Assembly: GCF_001704295.1 (NCBI RefSeq)
Contig: NZ_CP012334.1
Location: 2,058,084 to 2,122,083, forward strand
Direction of reading: 5' to 3'
From: Bordetella sp. H567
Lineage (GTDB): Bacteria > Pseudomonadota > Gammaproteobacteria > Burkholderiales > Burkholderiaceae_B
DNA length: 64,000 bases
The position numbers and the translations under genes are program-made. How positions within the stretch are numbered: the stretch's first letter is position 1; every line of letters begins with the position of its first letter. The notes under the pieces were generated by a model. The model made no database searches and had not been told where the DNA came from. It worked only from the letters and a program-made list of their open reading frames with translations. Below are positions 34,840 through 43,621 of the stretch, in pieces.

Positions 34840-35396
34840 GGCGACTCCTTGAGCGGTTCCACGCGCCAGGTCGTGCCGCCGCCGGTGGTGATGGCGAAGG
34901 TATCCGCGGGCGCGCCGGCTTGCCAGACCACGCGCCAGCGCACGTTGCAATCGTCGTTCATCACCCGTTCGCGGCCGCCGTCCGCGGTGGCGTTCTGGCG
35001 CCAGTCCTTGCCGGCATAGGCGGACGGCAGCGCGGCCGCGGGCGTCCAGGCGAAGAGGATGGCGGAAAACATCTCGCTGGCCTGTCCGTTCGGCCGCATG
35101 AAGCCGTCATTGCGCCATTTGCCGTCCTGCAGGATCTGCCGCGCCATGGGCATGCCCAAGGGATCGAACATCGACCAGCGCGTGGCATCCGGTCCTTCGG
35201 CCTGCACGACCAGCAGTGCGTCCTGTCGCGGCTGCCCGGCGGCCTGCATGCTGACGTGGAGGCGGCGCGGCAGCGCCATGTCGGCCTGGGCCAGGGGGGT
35301 GGGCGGCACGCCGGCACAACCGGCCAGCCAGAGCGCGCCCAGCACGGGCAGGGCGGCAAGCAGGCGTCGGCGGATGGATGAAGGGGAAGGCATCAT
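34836..35396 (-). CDS. DUF3261-type lipoprotein of the polyene cluster
   Basis: A predicted outer-membrane lipoprotein of 186 residues with lipobox LAGC after a short signal (IRRRLLAALPVLGALWLAGC). Body features: MFDPLGMPMARQILQDGKWR and MNDDCNVRWRVVW. Members of this type accompany LolA-like and MMPL genes in aryl-polyene clusters and are thought to help place the product in the outer membrane. Tandem ATGs at 35396/35393 are possible starts; there is no Shine-Dalgarno sequence, only a pyrimidine-rich tract. This is the one junction in the operon with a sizeable gap (42 bases). Confidence 0.75.
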   Translation of the reverse strand: MMPSPSSIRRRLLAALPVLGALWLAGCAGVPPTPLAQADMALPRRLHVSMQAAGQPRQDALLVVQAEGPDATRWSMFDPLGMPMARQILQDGKWRNDGFMRPNGQASEMFSAILFAWTPAAALPSAYAGKDWRQNATADGGRERVMNDDCNVRWRVVWQAGAPADTFAITTGGGTTWRVEPLKESP

Positions 35397-35438
35397 GCGA
35401 AAAAGAAAAAGCAAAGGCAGCGGTCGGCGGTGCGAGCC

Positions 35439-36725
35439 TCAGGCCGCGGGTTCCAGGCGGCCCGATACCGGCGCGGGGACGCCGGCGGACCCGCCCGAAA
35501 TGGCGCAGATTTCCGCCAGCGTGCGCAGGCGCCGCGCGTGTTCGGCGACGAAGGGATTGTTCCTGTCCCAGGCATAGCCGGCCAGGATGGAAGAGATCAT
35601 GCGGCGGATTTCCGGCTGGGCGCGTTCGTAGAATACGACGTCGCGGAAGGCGCCGGTGTACCAGCCTTCGACATAGGTGCGGAACGTTTCCACGCCCACC
35701 ATCAACGGGTCGGCGAACTCGCGCTGCCAGTCCACGGCCTGGCCGCCCAGCTGCCGGTGCAGCGCGTCGGCGGCCAGCTTGGACGAGTGCAGGGCGATGG
35801 TCACGCCGGACGAGAACACCGGATCCAGGAATTCGGCGGCGTTTCCGAGCAGTGCATAGCCGGGGCCGTGCAGGGAGGTGACGCTGGCCGAATAACCGCC
35901 TATCGCATTGGCGGGCGTATCCCAGACGGCATGCGCCAGCAGGCGCTTCAGGTTCGGCGTGCCGTCGACCAGCTCGCGCAGGCGCGCCATGAGGTCAGGC
36001 GCCTCGCCGATCAAGTCGGCGCCGCCCACGACGCCCAGCGAGCAGCGTCCCCCGGAAAAGGGTATGGTCCAGAACCACACGCTGGGATGCTCGGGATGCA
36101 CGCTGATCAGGATTTTCTGGCGGTCGAACGACGGGTCCTGGATGCGGTCCTCGATATGCGTGAACAACGCCCTGCGCGGCGGCAGGCCGCTGGGCCGTTC
36201 CAGATCGAGCAGGCGCGCCAGGACCCGGCCGTAGCCGCTCGCGTCGAGGACGAAGCGCGCGGCGATTTGCCGCACCGGCGCATCGGGCACGCCGGCGGGG
36301 CGCACCGACAGCAGCGGGTGGTCGCCGGAGAAATCCGCCGCCACCACTTCCTGTTCATAGCGCACGTCCGCCCCCTGGCGCGCCGCTTCGTCGGCCAGGA
36401 TCTGGTCGAAGCGCGAGCGCAGTACCTGGAAGGTCGTCCCAGGACCGGGAGAAAACTTGTCGCGGAAATCGAAGGCCGTGTAGCGGTCGCCCCAGGCGAA
36501 GGCCGCGCCGTTCTTTTCCTGGAAGCCCGCCGCTTGCACCGCGGGCAGCATGCCTGCTTCCTCGATGAATTCGATGCAATGGGCCAGCAGGCTTTCACCG
36601 ATGGAAAAGCGCGGAAAGCGCTGGCGTTCCAGCACCATGACTTCATGTCCGCGGCGGCGCAGCAGCCCGGCGGCGACCGCGCCGGCGGGCCCCGCTCCGA
36701 TGATGACGACTTCGTGCTTTTCCAC
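35439..36725 (-). CDS. FAD-dependent oxidoreductase with flavin-halogenase motifs
   Basis: A 428-residue flavoprotein with the N-terminal dinucleotide motif GAGPAG (10-15). It also shows hallmarks of flavin-dependent halogenases of the CmlS/CndH kind: IGESLL (42-47), a Lys in FQEKNGAAFAWGD (K71) where the catalytic Lys is expected, and WFWTIP (217-222), which fits WxWxIP exactly. It could halogenate, hydroxylate or otherwise oxidise the aryl head or polyene. The start is GTG at 36725, four bases after the exporter stop. Halogenase-like oxidoreductases recur in pigment clusters, but halogenation here is unproven. Confidence 0.8.
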   Translation of the reverse strand: MEKHEVVIIGAGPAGAVAAGLLRRRGHEVMVLERQRFPRFSIGESLLAHCIEFIEEAGMLPAVQAAGFQEKNGAAFAWGDRYTAFDFRDKFSPGPGTTFQVLRSRFDQILADEAARQGADVRYEQEVVAADFSGDHPLLSVRPAGVPDAPVRQIAARFVLDASGYGRVLARLLDLERPSGLPPRRALFTHIEDRIQDPSFDRQKILISVHPEHPSVWFWTIPFSGGRCSLGVVGGADLIGEAPDLMARLRELVDGTPNLKRLLAHAVWDTPANAIGGYSASVTSLHGPGYALLGNAAEFLDPVFSSGVTIALHSSKLAADALHRQLGGQAVDWQREFADPLMVGVETFRTYVEGWYTGAFRDVVFYERAQPEIRRMISSILAGYAWDRNNPFVAEHARRLRTLAEICAISGGSAGVPAPVSGRLEPAA

Positions 36726-36729
36726 GTTG

Positions 36730-39123
36730 TTATGGCTTCCAGGTGTTGTTGGGGGAAAGCGGCGGCATGGCGTCGCCGGCGGGGTGCACCCAGGGCGCCC
36801 AGAGCACGCAGAACGCCACGCCGATGCCGACGGACAGGCCGAAGTTGGAAATGGCCGGCGTGCTGCTGAAGGCCAGCAGCCCGAAGGACAGGACGGTCGT
36901 GGCCGCGGCCAGTACGATGCCGACGAAGCTGGCCGTCGCGCCGGCCACGCGTTCGTACATCACGATGGCGTAGTCCAGTCCGATGGCCGACACGAGCAAC
37001 AGGCCGAACAGGCTGAACAGCGTCAGCGGCTGCCCCAGCAGGCCCAGGGCCGCCAGGGTGCAGGCGGTGGCGGCCAGGGGCACGGCCAGCAGGCGCCACG
37101 TCGCCGACCGTCCCAGCGTCAGCCAGAGCAGCGCGCCGGCCACAACATAGGACAGGAGCTTCAGTTCCGCCGCGCGCACACGCGTCTGGGTGAAGGTTTC
37201 ATTCAACTGCCCGCTGCGGTCAACGTAGGACACGCCGTCCAGGCCTTGCGCGGCGGCCGCGGCCGCCGCCGTATCGTGCAGCCCTTGCAGCGCCACCATC
37301 GCCGCCACCTGCCCGTGATCCTGCCCCAGCCACAGCATGCGGCGGGTCTGGCCCAACGGGCCCTGCAGTACCTTCTCCATCGGGACGGGTTCCTGGGCGG
37401 CCAGGGCTTCGACCTGCTGCAGGACGGCCTGGCCCGGGATGCCGATGGCCTCGAAGGAAGGTGTCAGGCGCGCGCGCCAATTCGGATCGCGCAGCGCATC
37501 GAGCATGGCCTGCTGCGCGCCTTCGGGCGCGACCAGCTGGTTCAGGGAAAGATAGCTGTCCAGCGCCTTGGCCTTGACCAGGCCGTCCAGCCGGCTGTCC
37601 AGCGCATTCTGGCGTTCCCATAGCGCGTTGGCGTCCGCGGCGCGTACCAGGTAGTACTGGCTGGTGGGCTGGATGCCCGTGATGCGGCCGATCTGCTGCG
37701 CCTGCGCCAGCAGCGGCGCCGGCAGCGACAGCCATTGGCGCAGATCATCCTGGACGCGCAGGTGCGAGATGCCGCCGATGCAAACGAGTACCACGCCCGC
37801 GCCCAGCCAGGGCAGCGTGGCGCGCCGGGCGGTCCACCGCCCCAGCCGGTGTAGCAGGCCCTGGGCCAGGGCCTGTAGCGGCGGCAGCGGCCGCGGCTGC
37901 CAGCCGCGCAGCCAGTTCGGCAGTTCGCACACCGTGCAGGCGTAGGCGCCGAGCAGGCCGGCGGCGGAAAAGACGGCTGTTTGCGTCAAGGCCGGAAAGG
38001 GCGTGAACACCAGCGCCAGATAGCCGACCAGCGTGACCGCCAGGCTGATGGTCAAGCCCGGAAGCACCCGGTGCAGGGCCGGCCAGGCCTGCCAATCCGG
38101 CATGCCGTAGCGCTTGGCCAGCAGGTGCATGGGGAAATCGATGGCGATGCCGATCAGGCTGGCGCCGACCACCAGCGTCAGTACATGGATGGTGCCGAAC
38201 ACCGCGACGCAGGCGACGGCGCCGCACAGCAGGCCCACCGCCACCGGCACGAAGGCCAGCAGGGATCGCCAGCCCCGCAGGGTCAGCAGCAGGACGGCGA
38301 TGATGCCCAGTACGGCCATGGCGCTGATCCAGCCGCTTTCGCCGACGGCGCGGGCGCGGCCTTGCGCCGCGTACAGCGGCCCGCCCGCCACCAGCATCTG
38401 GCCGCCATCCTTGATGACGGAAGCGCGCGTTTCATCGACCAGGCGGGCGACCTGCGCCGGCGATGCGCCGTCGAAGGCATCGCCGCTGGTCTGGGCGCGC
38501 ACCAGTACCCAGTCCTTGCCGCCGTCGTGGGCGATCAACGTGCCGCTGACCATGTCCAGCTGCACGGCGCCCGGCGTGCGCAGCGCGCGTTCGGCGGCGT
38601 GCGACAGGCCGAGCAGGTCGTCGTTGGCGGGCACCAGCCCGGTGGAGGAAAACGGATCGGCCAGTTCGCGCACCCGCCGCGCGGCGTAGGCGGCCGGATC
38701 GTGGATCAGCGTGTCGCGGGCGCGCGGCGGCAGCAGCGCCAGCGGCTGCGAGAGCAGCTGTTTGCGCACGGTGTCGACATCGACGTCGACATCGACCTGC
38801 ACGTCGGCGAACAGCCCGCTGTGGCGCCATGCATGGCCCATGCCGCGCGCCAGTTCGACCGCGCGCTCGCGGTCTCCCGCGCTGACCAGCGCGATGAGCT
38901 GGCGCTGCAGCGGTTCCTGTATGCGGTCGTCCGCGCGCTGGCGCAGGGCGTCGCCCTGCACGGCCGGCACCAAATCCAGGATGCTGGACGATACCGGCCA
39001 GCCGTGGCGGCACTCCCAAAGCCCCACGCAGACGACCAGCGCCAGCACGATGCGGAACAGGACGGTCAGGCGCCGTTCGCGCGCCACGCGGCGGTCAGGT
39101 GTTGAAATCGCGGCGCTCATCAT
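36730..39123 (-). CDS. MMPL/RND-type exporter of the polyene cluster
   Basis: A 797-residue inner-membrane transporter with two repeated halves: one helix (~20-40), a periplasmic loop, then about five helices (~265-410), and a second copy from ~440 to the end. The MMPL type is shown by VGASLIGIAIDFPMHLLAKRYG and SAIGLDYAIVMYERV, each with the proton-relay Asp. It probably transfers the polyene-lipid to the LolA-like periplasmic carrier. Its first 29 bases overlap the end of the lolA-like gene. An in-frame 12-bp tandem duplication at 38773-38796 encodes a VDVD repeat in the periplasmic loop. Confidence 0.85.
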   Translation of the reverse strand: MMSAAISTPDRRVARERRLTVLFRIVLALVVCVGLWECRHGWPVSSSILDLVPAVQGDALRQRADDRIQEPLQRQLIALVSAGDRERAVELARGMGHAWRHSGLFADVQVDVDVDVDTVRKQLLSQPLALLPPRARDTLIHDPAAYAARRVRELADPFSSTGLVPANDDLLGLSHAAERALRTPGAVQLDMVSGTLIAHDGGKDWVLVRAQTSGDAFDGASPAQVARLVDETRASVIKDGGQMLVAGGPLYAAQGRARAVGESGWISAMAVLGIIAVLLLTLRGWRSLLAFVPVAVGLLCGAVACVAVFGTIHVLTLVVGASLIGIAIDFPMHLLAKRYGMPDWQAWPALHRVLPGLTISLAVTLVGYLALVFTPFPALTQTAVFSAAGLLGAYACTVCELPNWLRGWQPRPLPPLQALAQGLLHRLGRWTARRATLPWLGAGVVLVCIGGISHLRVQDDLRQWLSLPAPLLAQAQQIGRITGIQPTSQYYLVRAADANALWERQNALDSRLDGLVKAKALDSYLSLNQLVAPEGAQQAMLDALRDPNWRARLTPSFEAIGIPGQAVLQQVEALAAQEPVPMEKVLQGPLGQTRRMLWLGQDHGQVAAMVALQGLHDTAAAAAAAQGLDGVSYVDRSGQLNETFTQTRVRAAELKLLSYVVAGALLWLTLGRSATWRLLAVPLAATACTLAALGLLGQPLTLFSLFGLLLVSAIGLDYAIVMYERVAGATASFVGIVLAAATTVLSFGLLAFSSTPAISNFGLSVGIGVAFCVLWAPWVHPAGDAMPPLSPNNTWKP

Positions 39124-39715
39124 CGCTCAGCTTGGTGTCGGCACGCGTGCTCTTCATTTCCATGACGGTCTTGTCGCCCTGGGTTTCGCGCAGTTCGATG
39201 CGCTGGACCAGCTTGCCGCCGGAAATGCGGATGTCGGTGAAGATCTGTTTGAGTAGGGCGGACTTGGGCCTCATGACCAATTGCCAGTCGCCGGCGGAGC
39301 CGCTCAGCGCAGTGTCGAAGTTGTCCTGCAGCGACTTCGTATCGCCGCTGAGCACGGTCAGGAACATGCGGGTTTCGCGGCCGGCGCCCACGGCCTGCGG
39401 CAGCGCCTGCCACTTGCCGCCGTCGTCGCGGCGGAAGATGGCGCTGGGCGTCAGCAGCAGATCCTGGTGCAGCGGCGCGCGCAGTTCCCACAGCAGGCCG
39501 TTTTCGGACGACAGCGTGAACAGGCCGGTGCTGGTGAGCGGCTGCGGCAGCGAGCGCAGGTACTTCTGCTGCACGAACTGCCCGCGCACCACGGGCGCTT
39601 CGCGCAACTGCGCCTGCAGGTCGTTCAAGTCGAACGCCCATGCCGGCGCGGCGCAGGCGCCCAGCAGCAGGGCGGCGGCGATGCGCCCGGTCCAGGTTTT
39701 GCCGCGCGCCATCAT
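39095..39715 (-). CDS. LolA-like periplasmic lipoprotein/lipid carrier
   Basis: A 206-residue secreted protein: signal peptide (MMARGKTWTGRIAAALLLGACAAPAWA, cleavage before FDL), then the LolA-like half-barrel (FVQQKYLRSLPQPLTSTGLFTLSSENGLLWELRAP, later GDWQLVMRPKSALLKQIFTDIRISGG). It should shuttle the hydrophobic product across the periplasm between the MMPL exporter and the outer membrane. The start overlaps the thioesterase stop by 4 bases, and the 3' end overlaps the exporter start by 29 bases. Confidence 0.87.
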   Translation of the reverse strand: MMARGKTWTGRIAAALLLGACAAPAWAFDLNDLQAQLREAPVVRGQFVQQKYLRSLPQPLTSTGLFTLSSENGLLWELRAPLHQDLLLTPSAIFRRDDGGKWQALPQAVGAGRETRMFLTVLSGDTKSLQDNFDTALSGSAGDWQLVMRPKSALLKQIFTDIRISGGKLVQRIELRETQGDKTVMEMKSTRADTKLSDDERRDFNT

Positions 39716-40137
39716 TCGAGCACCTTGCGCACGGCGTCCAGCAGAACGGCCGGCGACACCAGCTGCATTTCACGATTGTCCATGCGCACGGCGACTTGCA
39801 CGGAACTGGCCCGCGTCAGGCGCGTGCCGCTGTCGGCGTCGGTAATGAGGTAATGGATTTTCAAGCGATTCTCCCACTCCACCAGTTCGGCGCGCACGAT
39901 CACGCGCTGGCCGAATATGGCGGGGTTCATATAGCGCAATTGCAGGTCGATGACGGGCCAGGCATAGCCCGAGGCAAACATGGCCGCATACCCGTAGCCG
40001 AGGGCGTTCAGCAGTTCGCAGCGCGCCAGTTCCAGGTATTTGACGTAGTGGCCATGCCACACCACGTTCATCGAGTCCACATCGAAAAAGGGTACCGTCA
40101 CGGCCGTTTCCACGGCGAATACACCGCGCTTACGCAT
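39712..40137 (-). CDS. Acyl-CoA/ACP thioesterase, 4-hydroxybenzoyl-CoA thioesterase type (ApeK-like)
   Basis: A single hotdog domain of 141 residues with the 4HBT signature VPFFDVDSMNVVWHGHYVKYLELARCELL, where the conserved Asp of the DxDxxxVVxH motif is D19. It would hydrolyse or transfer the finished polyene from its carrier protein. The start at 40137 lies inside the last codons of the acyltransferase gene (8-base overlap) and the stop overlaps the lolA-like start by 4, so translation is coupled. Confidence 0.9.
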   Translation of the reverse strand: MRKRGVFAVETAVTVPFFDVDSMNVVWHGHYVKYLELARCELLNALGYGYAAMFASGYAWPVIDLQLRYMNPAIFGQRVIVRAELVEWENRLKIHYLITDADSGTRLTRASSVQVAVRMDNREMQLVSPAVLLDAVRKVLE

Positions 40138-41059
40138 GACGGCTCCAGAAGGAATAGAAATTGAACCACTGCTGCGGCGCGTCGCGGCATTCGCGCGCGA
40201 GGCGATCGGCGTATCGCTGCGCCCATTGGCGCACGCCTTGTTCGCGCCGGCCACGCGGCAGCTCGACGCGATCGGCCAGGCGCTCCATCGTGATGCGGTA
40301 GCGGCCGTCGATCTTGGTGCAGAACAGCAGGTTCGCCGGACATTTGAGCAGCGCCGCCAGCAGCCAGGGGCCTTGCGGAAAGGCCGCGGGCGCGCCGAGG
40401 AAATCGGCGTGGACGACGCGGCTGCCCCGTACCGGCACGCGGTCGCCCGCAATGGCCAGCCACTCGCCGCGCTCGATGCGTTCGTTCAGTTGCAGCATGA
40501 TCGCGGCATCCAGTTCGCTCACCTGGATCAGGCGCAGGCGGCTGGCGCCGGCCTGCGCCAGGATGCGGTTGAAGGCCTCGGCGTGGCGGGTATGCACCAG
40601 CACGTTCAGCGTCAATTGGCCGCCGCGCTCCACCAGCGCGCGGCACACTTCCAGGTTGCCCAGGTGCGAGCCGACAAGGATCTGTCCGCGCCCCGCGCGC
40701 ATCTGCGCATGCAGGTCGTGAGGATCCAGAACGACGACGTCGGCGGCCGTCAGGCGGCCCTGCCACACGTCCAGCTTGTCCAGGATGGCGTCGGCGAAGG
40801 CCTGGAACTGGCCGTACACCGGCCGGCGCGCGGGCAGCGCCTGCGCCGCGCCAGACTGGCGCAGGCGCTGCTGGTATTCGGCGACGCTGCGGCGCGCGGA
40901 CGGGCTGAAGCAGTAGAAATAAAGGACGATCGTCGCCACCAGCGGACGCATGGCGCGCCGGCCGAAGGCGCGCGCCGCCCATGCCGTCAGGCGCATCAGG
41001 AAGGGCGCGCCGCGTTCGCGTTCGGCGGCCCAGTGGCGGGCGGGCGGAGGACTCGTCAT
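40130..41059 (-). CDS. LpxL/HtrB-like acyltransferase of the polyene cluster
   Basis: A 309-residue inner-membrane-associated acyltransferase. A hydrophobic stretch (MRPLVATIVLYFYCFSP) precedes the catalytic-type motif SHLGNLE (H-x4-E). GEWLAIAGDRVPV and FPQGPWLLAALLKCPANLLFCTK follow, as in lauroyl/myristoyl transferases. In aryl-polyene clusters a glycosyltransferase-acyltransferase pair or fusion makes the lipid anchor; here they are separate adjacent genes. The start overlaps the glycosyltransferase stop by 4 bases. Confidence 0.86.
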   Translation of the reverse strand: MTSPPPARHWAAERERGAPFLMRLTAWAARAFGRRAMRPLVATIVLYFYCFSPSARRSVAEYQQRLRQSGAAQALPARRPVYGQFQAFADAILDKLDVWQGRLTAADVVVLDPHDLHAQMRAGRGQILVGSHLGNLEVCRALVERGGQLTLNVLVHTRHAEAFNRILAQAGASRLRLIQVSELDAAIMLQLNERIERGEWLAIAGDRVPVRGSRVVHADFLGAPAAFPQGPWLLAALLKCPANLLFCTKIDGRYRITMERLADRVELPRGRREQGVRQWAQRYADRLARECRDAPQQWFNFYSFWSRHA

Positions 41060-41811
41060 GCCTGAAATTTTTGATTTTTGAACTTGCGGGCGATCAAGCC
41101 CGGCGCACGTGGCAGCATGCCAAAAAACAGGCGCGCGTGCATGGCGCTGATACGTGCATTGTCGCGCAGGCCCTGGAAGTGCGACACGCCGCCGGCCGGA
41201 TAGACGACCCGCGTGGGGCGCCACACCATCGGCACGCCGCGCCAATACAGCAGCACCAGCACGGCGATATCGAAGTCCATGCGGTGTCCCGGGTCGCGGC
41301 GTTTCAGCAGCGCGATCGTCGGCGCGAGCGGGTACACGCGAAAACCGCACATCGCGTCCGGTATGTCCGTGGACAGCGTGTTGATCCATACCCACAGGCG
41401 CGTCAGCCAGCGCCCGTACAGCCGGCTGCGCGGCGCGTCGTCGCCGTAGGCCGGCGCGCCGCCCACCAGCGCGGCGGGATGGGCGCGGGATGCCCGCGCC
41501 ATCTCGGGAATATCGTCCAGCGCGTGCTGGCCGTCGGCATCGATCTGCAAGGCATGCGTATAGCCCTGGCTGGCGGCGTGGCGCAGGCCGTCCTGCACGG
41601 CGCGGCCCTTGCCGCCGTTGTGCGCGCGGCGTACCAGCGTCGCCTTGCCGGCGGCCGCCAGCGCGTCCAGCCGGGCGGCGCAGGCGGGCGCCGATCCGTC
41701 ATCGACCAGGATGCAGGGGATGCCGTGCGCCCGCACGCGGTCGACCACGCCGCCGACCGTATCGCCGTGGTTGTAGACCGGGATGACGGCGCACAGCCGG
41801 TGCGCGGTCAT
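41056..41811 (-). CDS. Family 2 glycosyltransferase
   Basis: A 251-residue GT-A-fold enzyme similar to dolichyl-phosphate-mannose-synthase-like transferases. CAVIPVYNHGDTV, ILVDDGS and LQIDADGQH (metal-binding DxD) are all present, with HNGGKGRAVQDGL between them. No membrane helices apart from a short hydrophobic segment (FDIAVLVLLYWRGVP). It likely adds a sugar to the polyene anchor. Overlaps of 4 bases occur at both ends. Confidence 0.9.
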   Translation of the reverse strand: MTAHRLCAVIPVYNHGDTVGGVVDRVRAHGIPCILVDDGSAPACAARLDALAAAGKATLVRRAHNGGKGRAVQDGLRHAASQGYTHALQIDADGQHALDDIPEMARASRAHPAALVGGAPAYGDDAPRSRLYGRWLTRLWVWINTLSTDIPDAMCGFRVYPLAPTIALLKRRDPGHRMDFDIAVLVLLYWRGVPMVWRPTRVVYPAGGVSHFQGLRDNARISAMHARLFFGMLPRAPGLIARKFKNQKFQA

Positions 41812-43610
41812 GATGGCATCGCCGCCGTGCCCACAGCGGTGAGGATGCGGCCGGAGGAACAGGGCTCATCAGAGGACCGGTACGCGAAATACAGTTTCGC
41901 GCGCGCGGGATGCCAGGTCAGCGTCAGGTCCAGCGGATCGCCCGGCCGGGCCAGGCGCTGGAACTTGAGGGCTTCCATGCCCTGGAAGCCCAGGTCCGCG
42001 CCCAGATGGCGGCGCGCCAGGTCCATGGCCCATTCGATTTGCGCGACGCCCGGCACGACCGGCATGTCGGCGAAGTGGCCGTTGAAATGCACCAGGTCCA
42101 GCGGGACTTCCATGCGCAGCTGGATTTCGTGGATGCCGTCCGCGGATACGCTGGTGGACCGCAGTTGCGCGGCGGGGGCGCGTGGACGCACCGCGGCCGC
42201 GGCGAAGCTGTCCTGCGTCAGCTTGCCTTGCGCGTTCCAGGGCAGATCGCGCATCAGGCGCCAATGGCGCGGCACGCCCAGCGGCTCGACCGCGCCCGCC
42301 ATATGCGCGCGCAGGCCGTCGACCACGGCCTTGCGGCCCTGGTTGCGCAGCGCATGTATCCCGGCTGGCGTCAGCGCAACCAGGGCCGTCAGCCTGGGCG
42401 AGCCGGCGACGCCCAGGCGCGCTTCACGGACATGGGGGTGTTGCGTCAGGCAGGCTTCCAGCGCCGGCAGCGCGATGCGCTTTTCCTCCAGCTTGACGAT
42501 GCGGTCCAGCCGGCCTTGCAGGCGGAAGCCCGCGCCATCCAGCGTGGCGGCGTCCATCGTCAGGAAGCGCTCGCCGCTGTCCAGCCACGCGGATCTCACC
42601 CATAGCGCGCCGTCCTCGATACCGGTGTTCACGCCGGGCAGCGGTTGCCACGCATCGCCACCGCGGCGCCACGCGACGGCGCCGGTTTCCGAGCTGCCAT
42701 AGATTTCCGTGGGGCGGCAGCCCAGCCGCTGGTCCAGCATATCGGAGACCGTGTCCGGCAGTGGGCCGCCGGCGGAAAATATCTGCGTCATTCCCGCGGC
42801 CAGGTCCGGCCATTCCAGTTGCGTGCCCAGGCGCTTGAGCAGCGCGGGGCTGGCGATCCACACGAAGGAGGCGCCCGCGCCGCGCCCGTGGGGCGGTTCG
42901 CCCGCCCCGGTGGTGGCCGCGTCGCCTTGAGGCGGCCCGGCGGCGAAGCGGGCCGCGTGCGCCAGGCTGGCCTGCTGCAAGGCTTCCGGAAAGACAAGCT
43001 GCGCCCGGCCGATAAGACGGCCCGAGGCCAGCGGCCACAGCACGCGGAAAGGCAGCCCGTACATATGCTGGGCGCTGACGCTGCCCAGCACGCAGGCCGG
43101 CGTGGCCGACCACGACCATACTCGTTCGAGGGCGGTGATCTCGGCGATGAGTTGCGCCCATTGCTTGCGTATCTGCTTGGGACGCCCGCTGGAGCCGGAG
43201 GTGCACAGCACCACGCCCCCCTGGCGCGGGTCCAGCACGCAGGGCGTGAGCGGCGGCGCGCTGCCCTCCAGGCCGGCCAGCGTATGGCGGCGGCCGGCCG
43301 GCACGGGCAGCGCGGGCTGGTCCGTCAGCCATAGGTCCACCTGGCCGTCCACTTCAGCGCATGACGCCGGCCGCGCATCCGCGGCCAGCACGGCCACGAC
43401 CCCGGCGCGCCAGCATGCGAACAGCGCTATCGCCAGCAGCGCGGCGTCCTCGAACCACAGGCCGGCATGGCTGGCGCCGCGAGCGTTCAAGGCCCCGGCC
43501 GCGCACAGGGCGCCACGCACGAATTCATCATGGGAAAGCGTGGGTTCGTGCGCGTAGCGCACATCCGGACGTTCGGCCGCCAGCAATCCAGCAAGGTCCA
43601 TCCAGGCCAT
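41808..43610 (-). CDS. Fused acyl-activating AMP ligase and hotdog dehydratase (ApeH-ApeI type)
   Basis: A 600-residue bifunctional protein. Residues 1-475 are an ANL-superfamily ligase: TSGSSGRPK (137-145), YGSSETG (304-310), GRLDRIVK, and the C-terminal catalytic Lys in NAQGKL (K463). It would activate the aryl starter acid and load it onto an ACP. Residues ~485-600 are a FabZ-like hotdog domain with VHFNGHFADMPVVPGV (H508/H512). In described Escherichia clusters these are separate genes. The start at 43610 has an AAAGGG site 8 bases away. The hotdog part probably teams with the dehydratase at 33101-33643. Confidence 0.88.
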   Translation of the reverse strand: MAWMDLAGLLAAERPDVRYAHEPTLSHDEFVRGALCAAGALNARGASHAGLWFEDAALLAIALFACWRAGVVAVLAADARPASCAEVDGQVDLWLTDQPALPVPAGRRHTLAGLEGSAPPLTPCVLDPRQGGVVLCTSGSSGRPKQIRKQWAQLIAEITALERVWSWSATPACVLGSVSAQHMYGLPFRVLWPLASGRLIGRAQLVFPEALQQASLAHAARFAAGPPQGDAATTGAGEPPHGRGAGASFVWIASPALLKRLGTQLEWPDLAAGMTQIFSAGGPLPDTVSDMLDQRLGCRPTEIYGSSETGAVAWRRGGDAWQPLPGVNTGIEDGALWVRSAWLDSGERFLTMDAATLDGAGFRLQGRLDRIVKLEEKRIALPALEACLTQHPHVREARLGVAGSPRLTALVALTPAGIHALRNQGRKAVVDGLRAHMAGAVEPLGVPRHWRLMRDLPWNAQGKLTQDSFAAAAVRPRAPAAQLRSTSVSADGIHEIQLRMEVPLDLVHFNGHFADMPVVPGVAQIEWAMDLARRHLGADLGFQGMEALKFQRLARPGDPLDLTLTWHPARAKLYFAYRSSDEPCSSGRILTAVGTAAMPS

Positions 43611-43621
43611 GGTGCGCCCTT

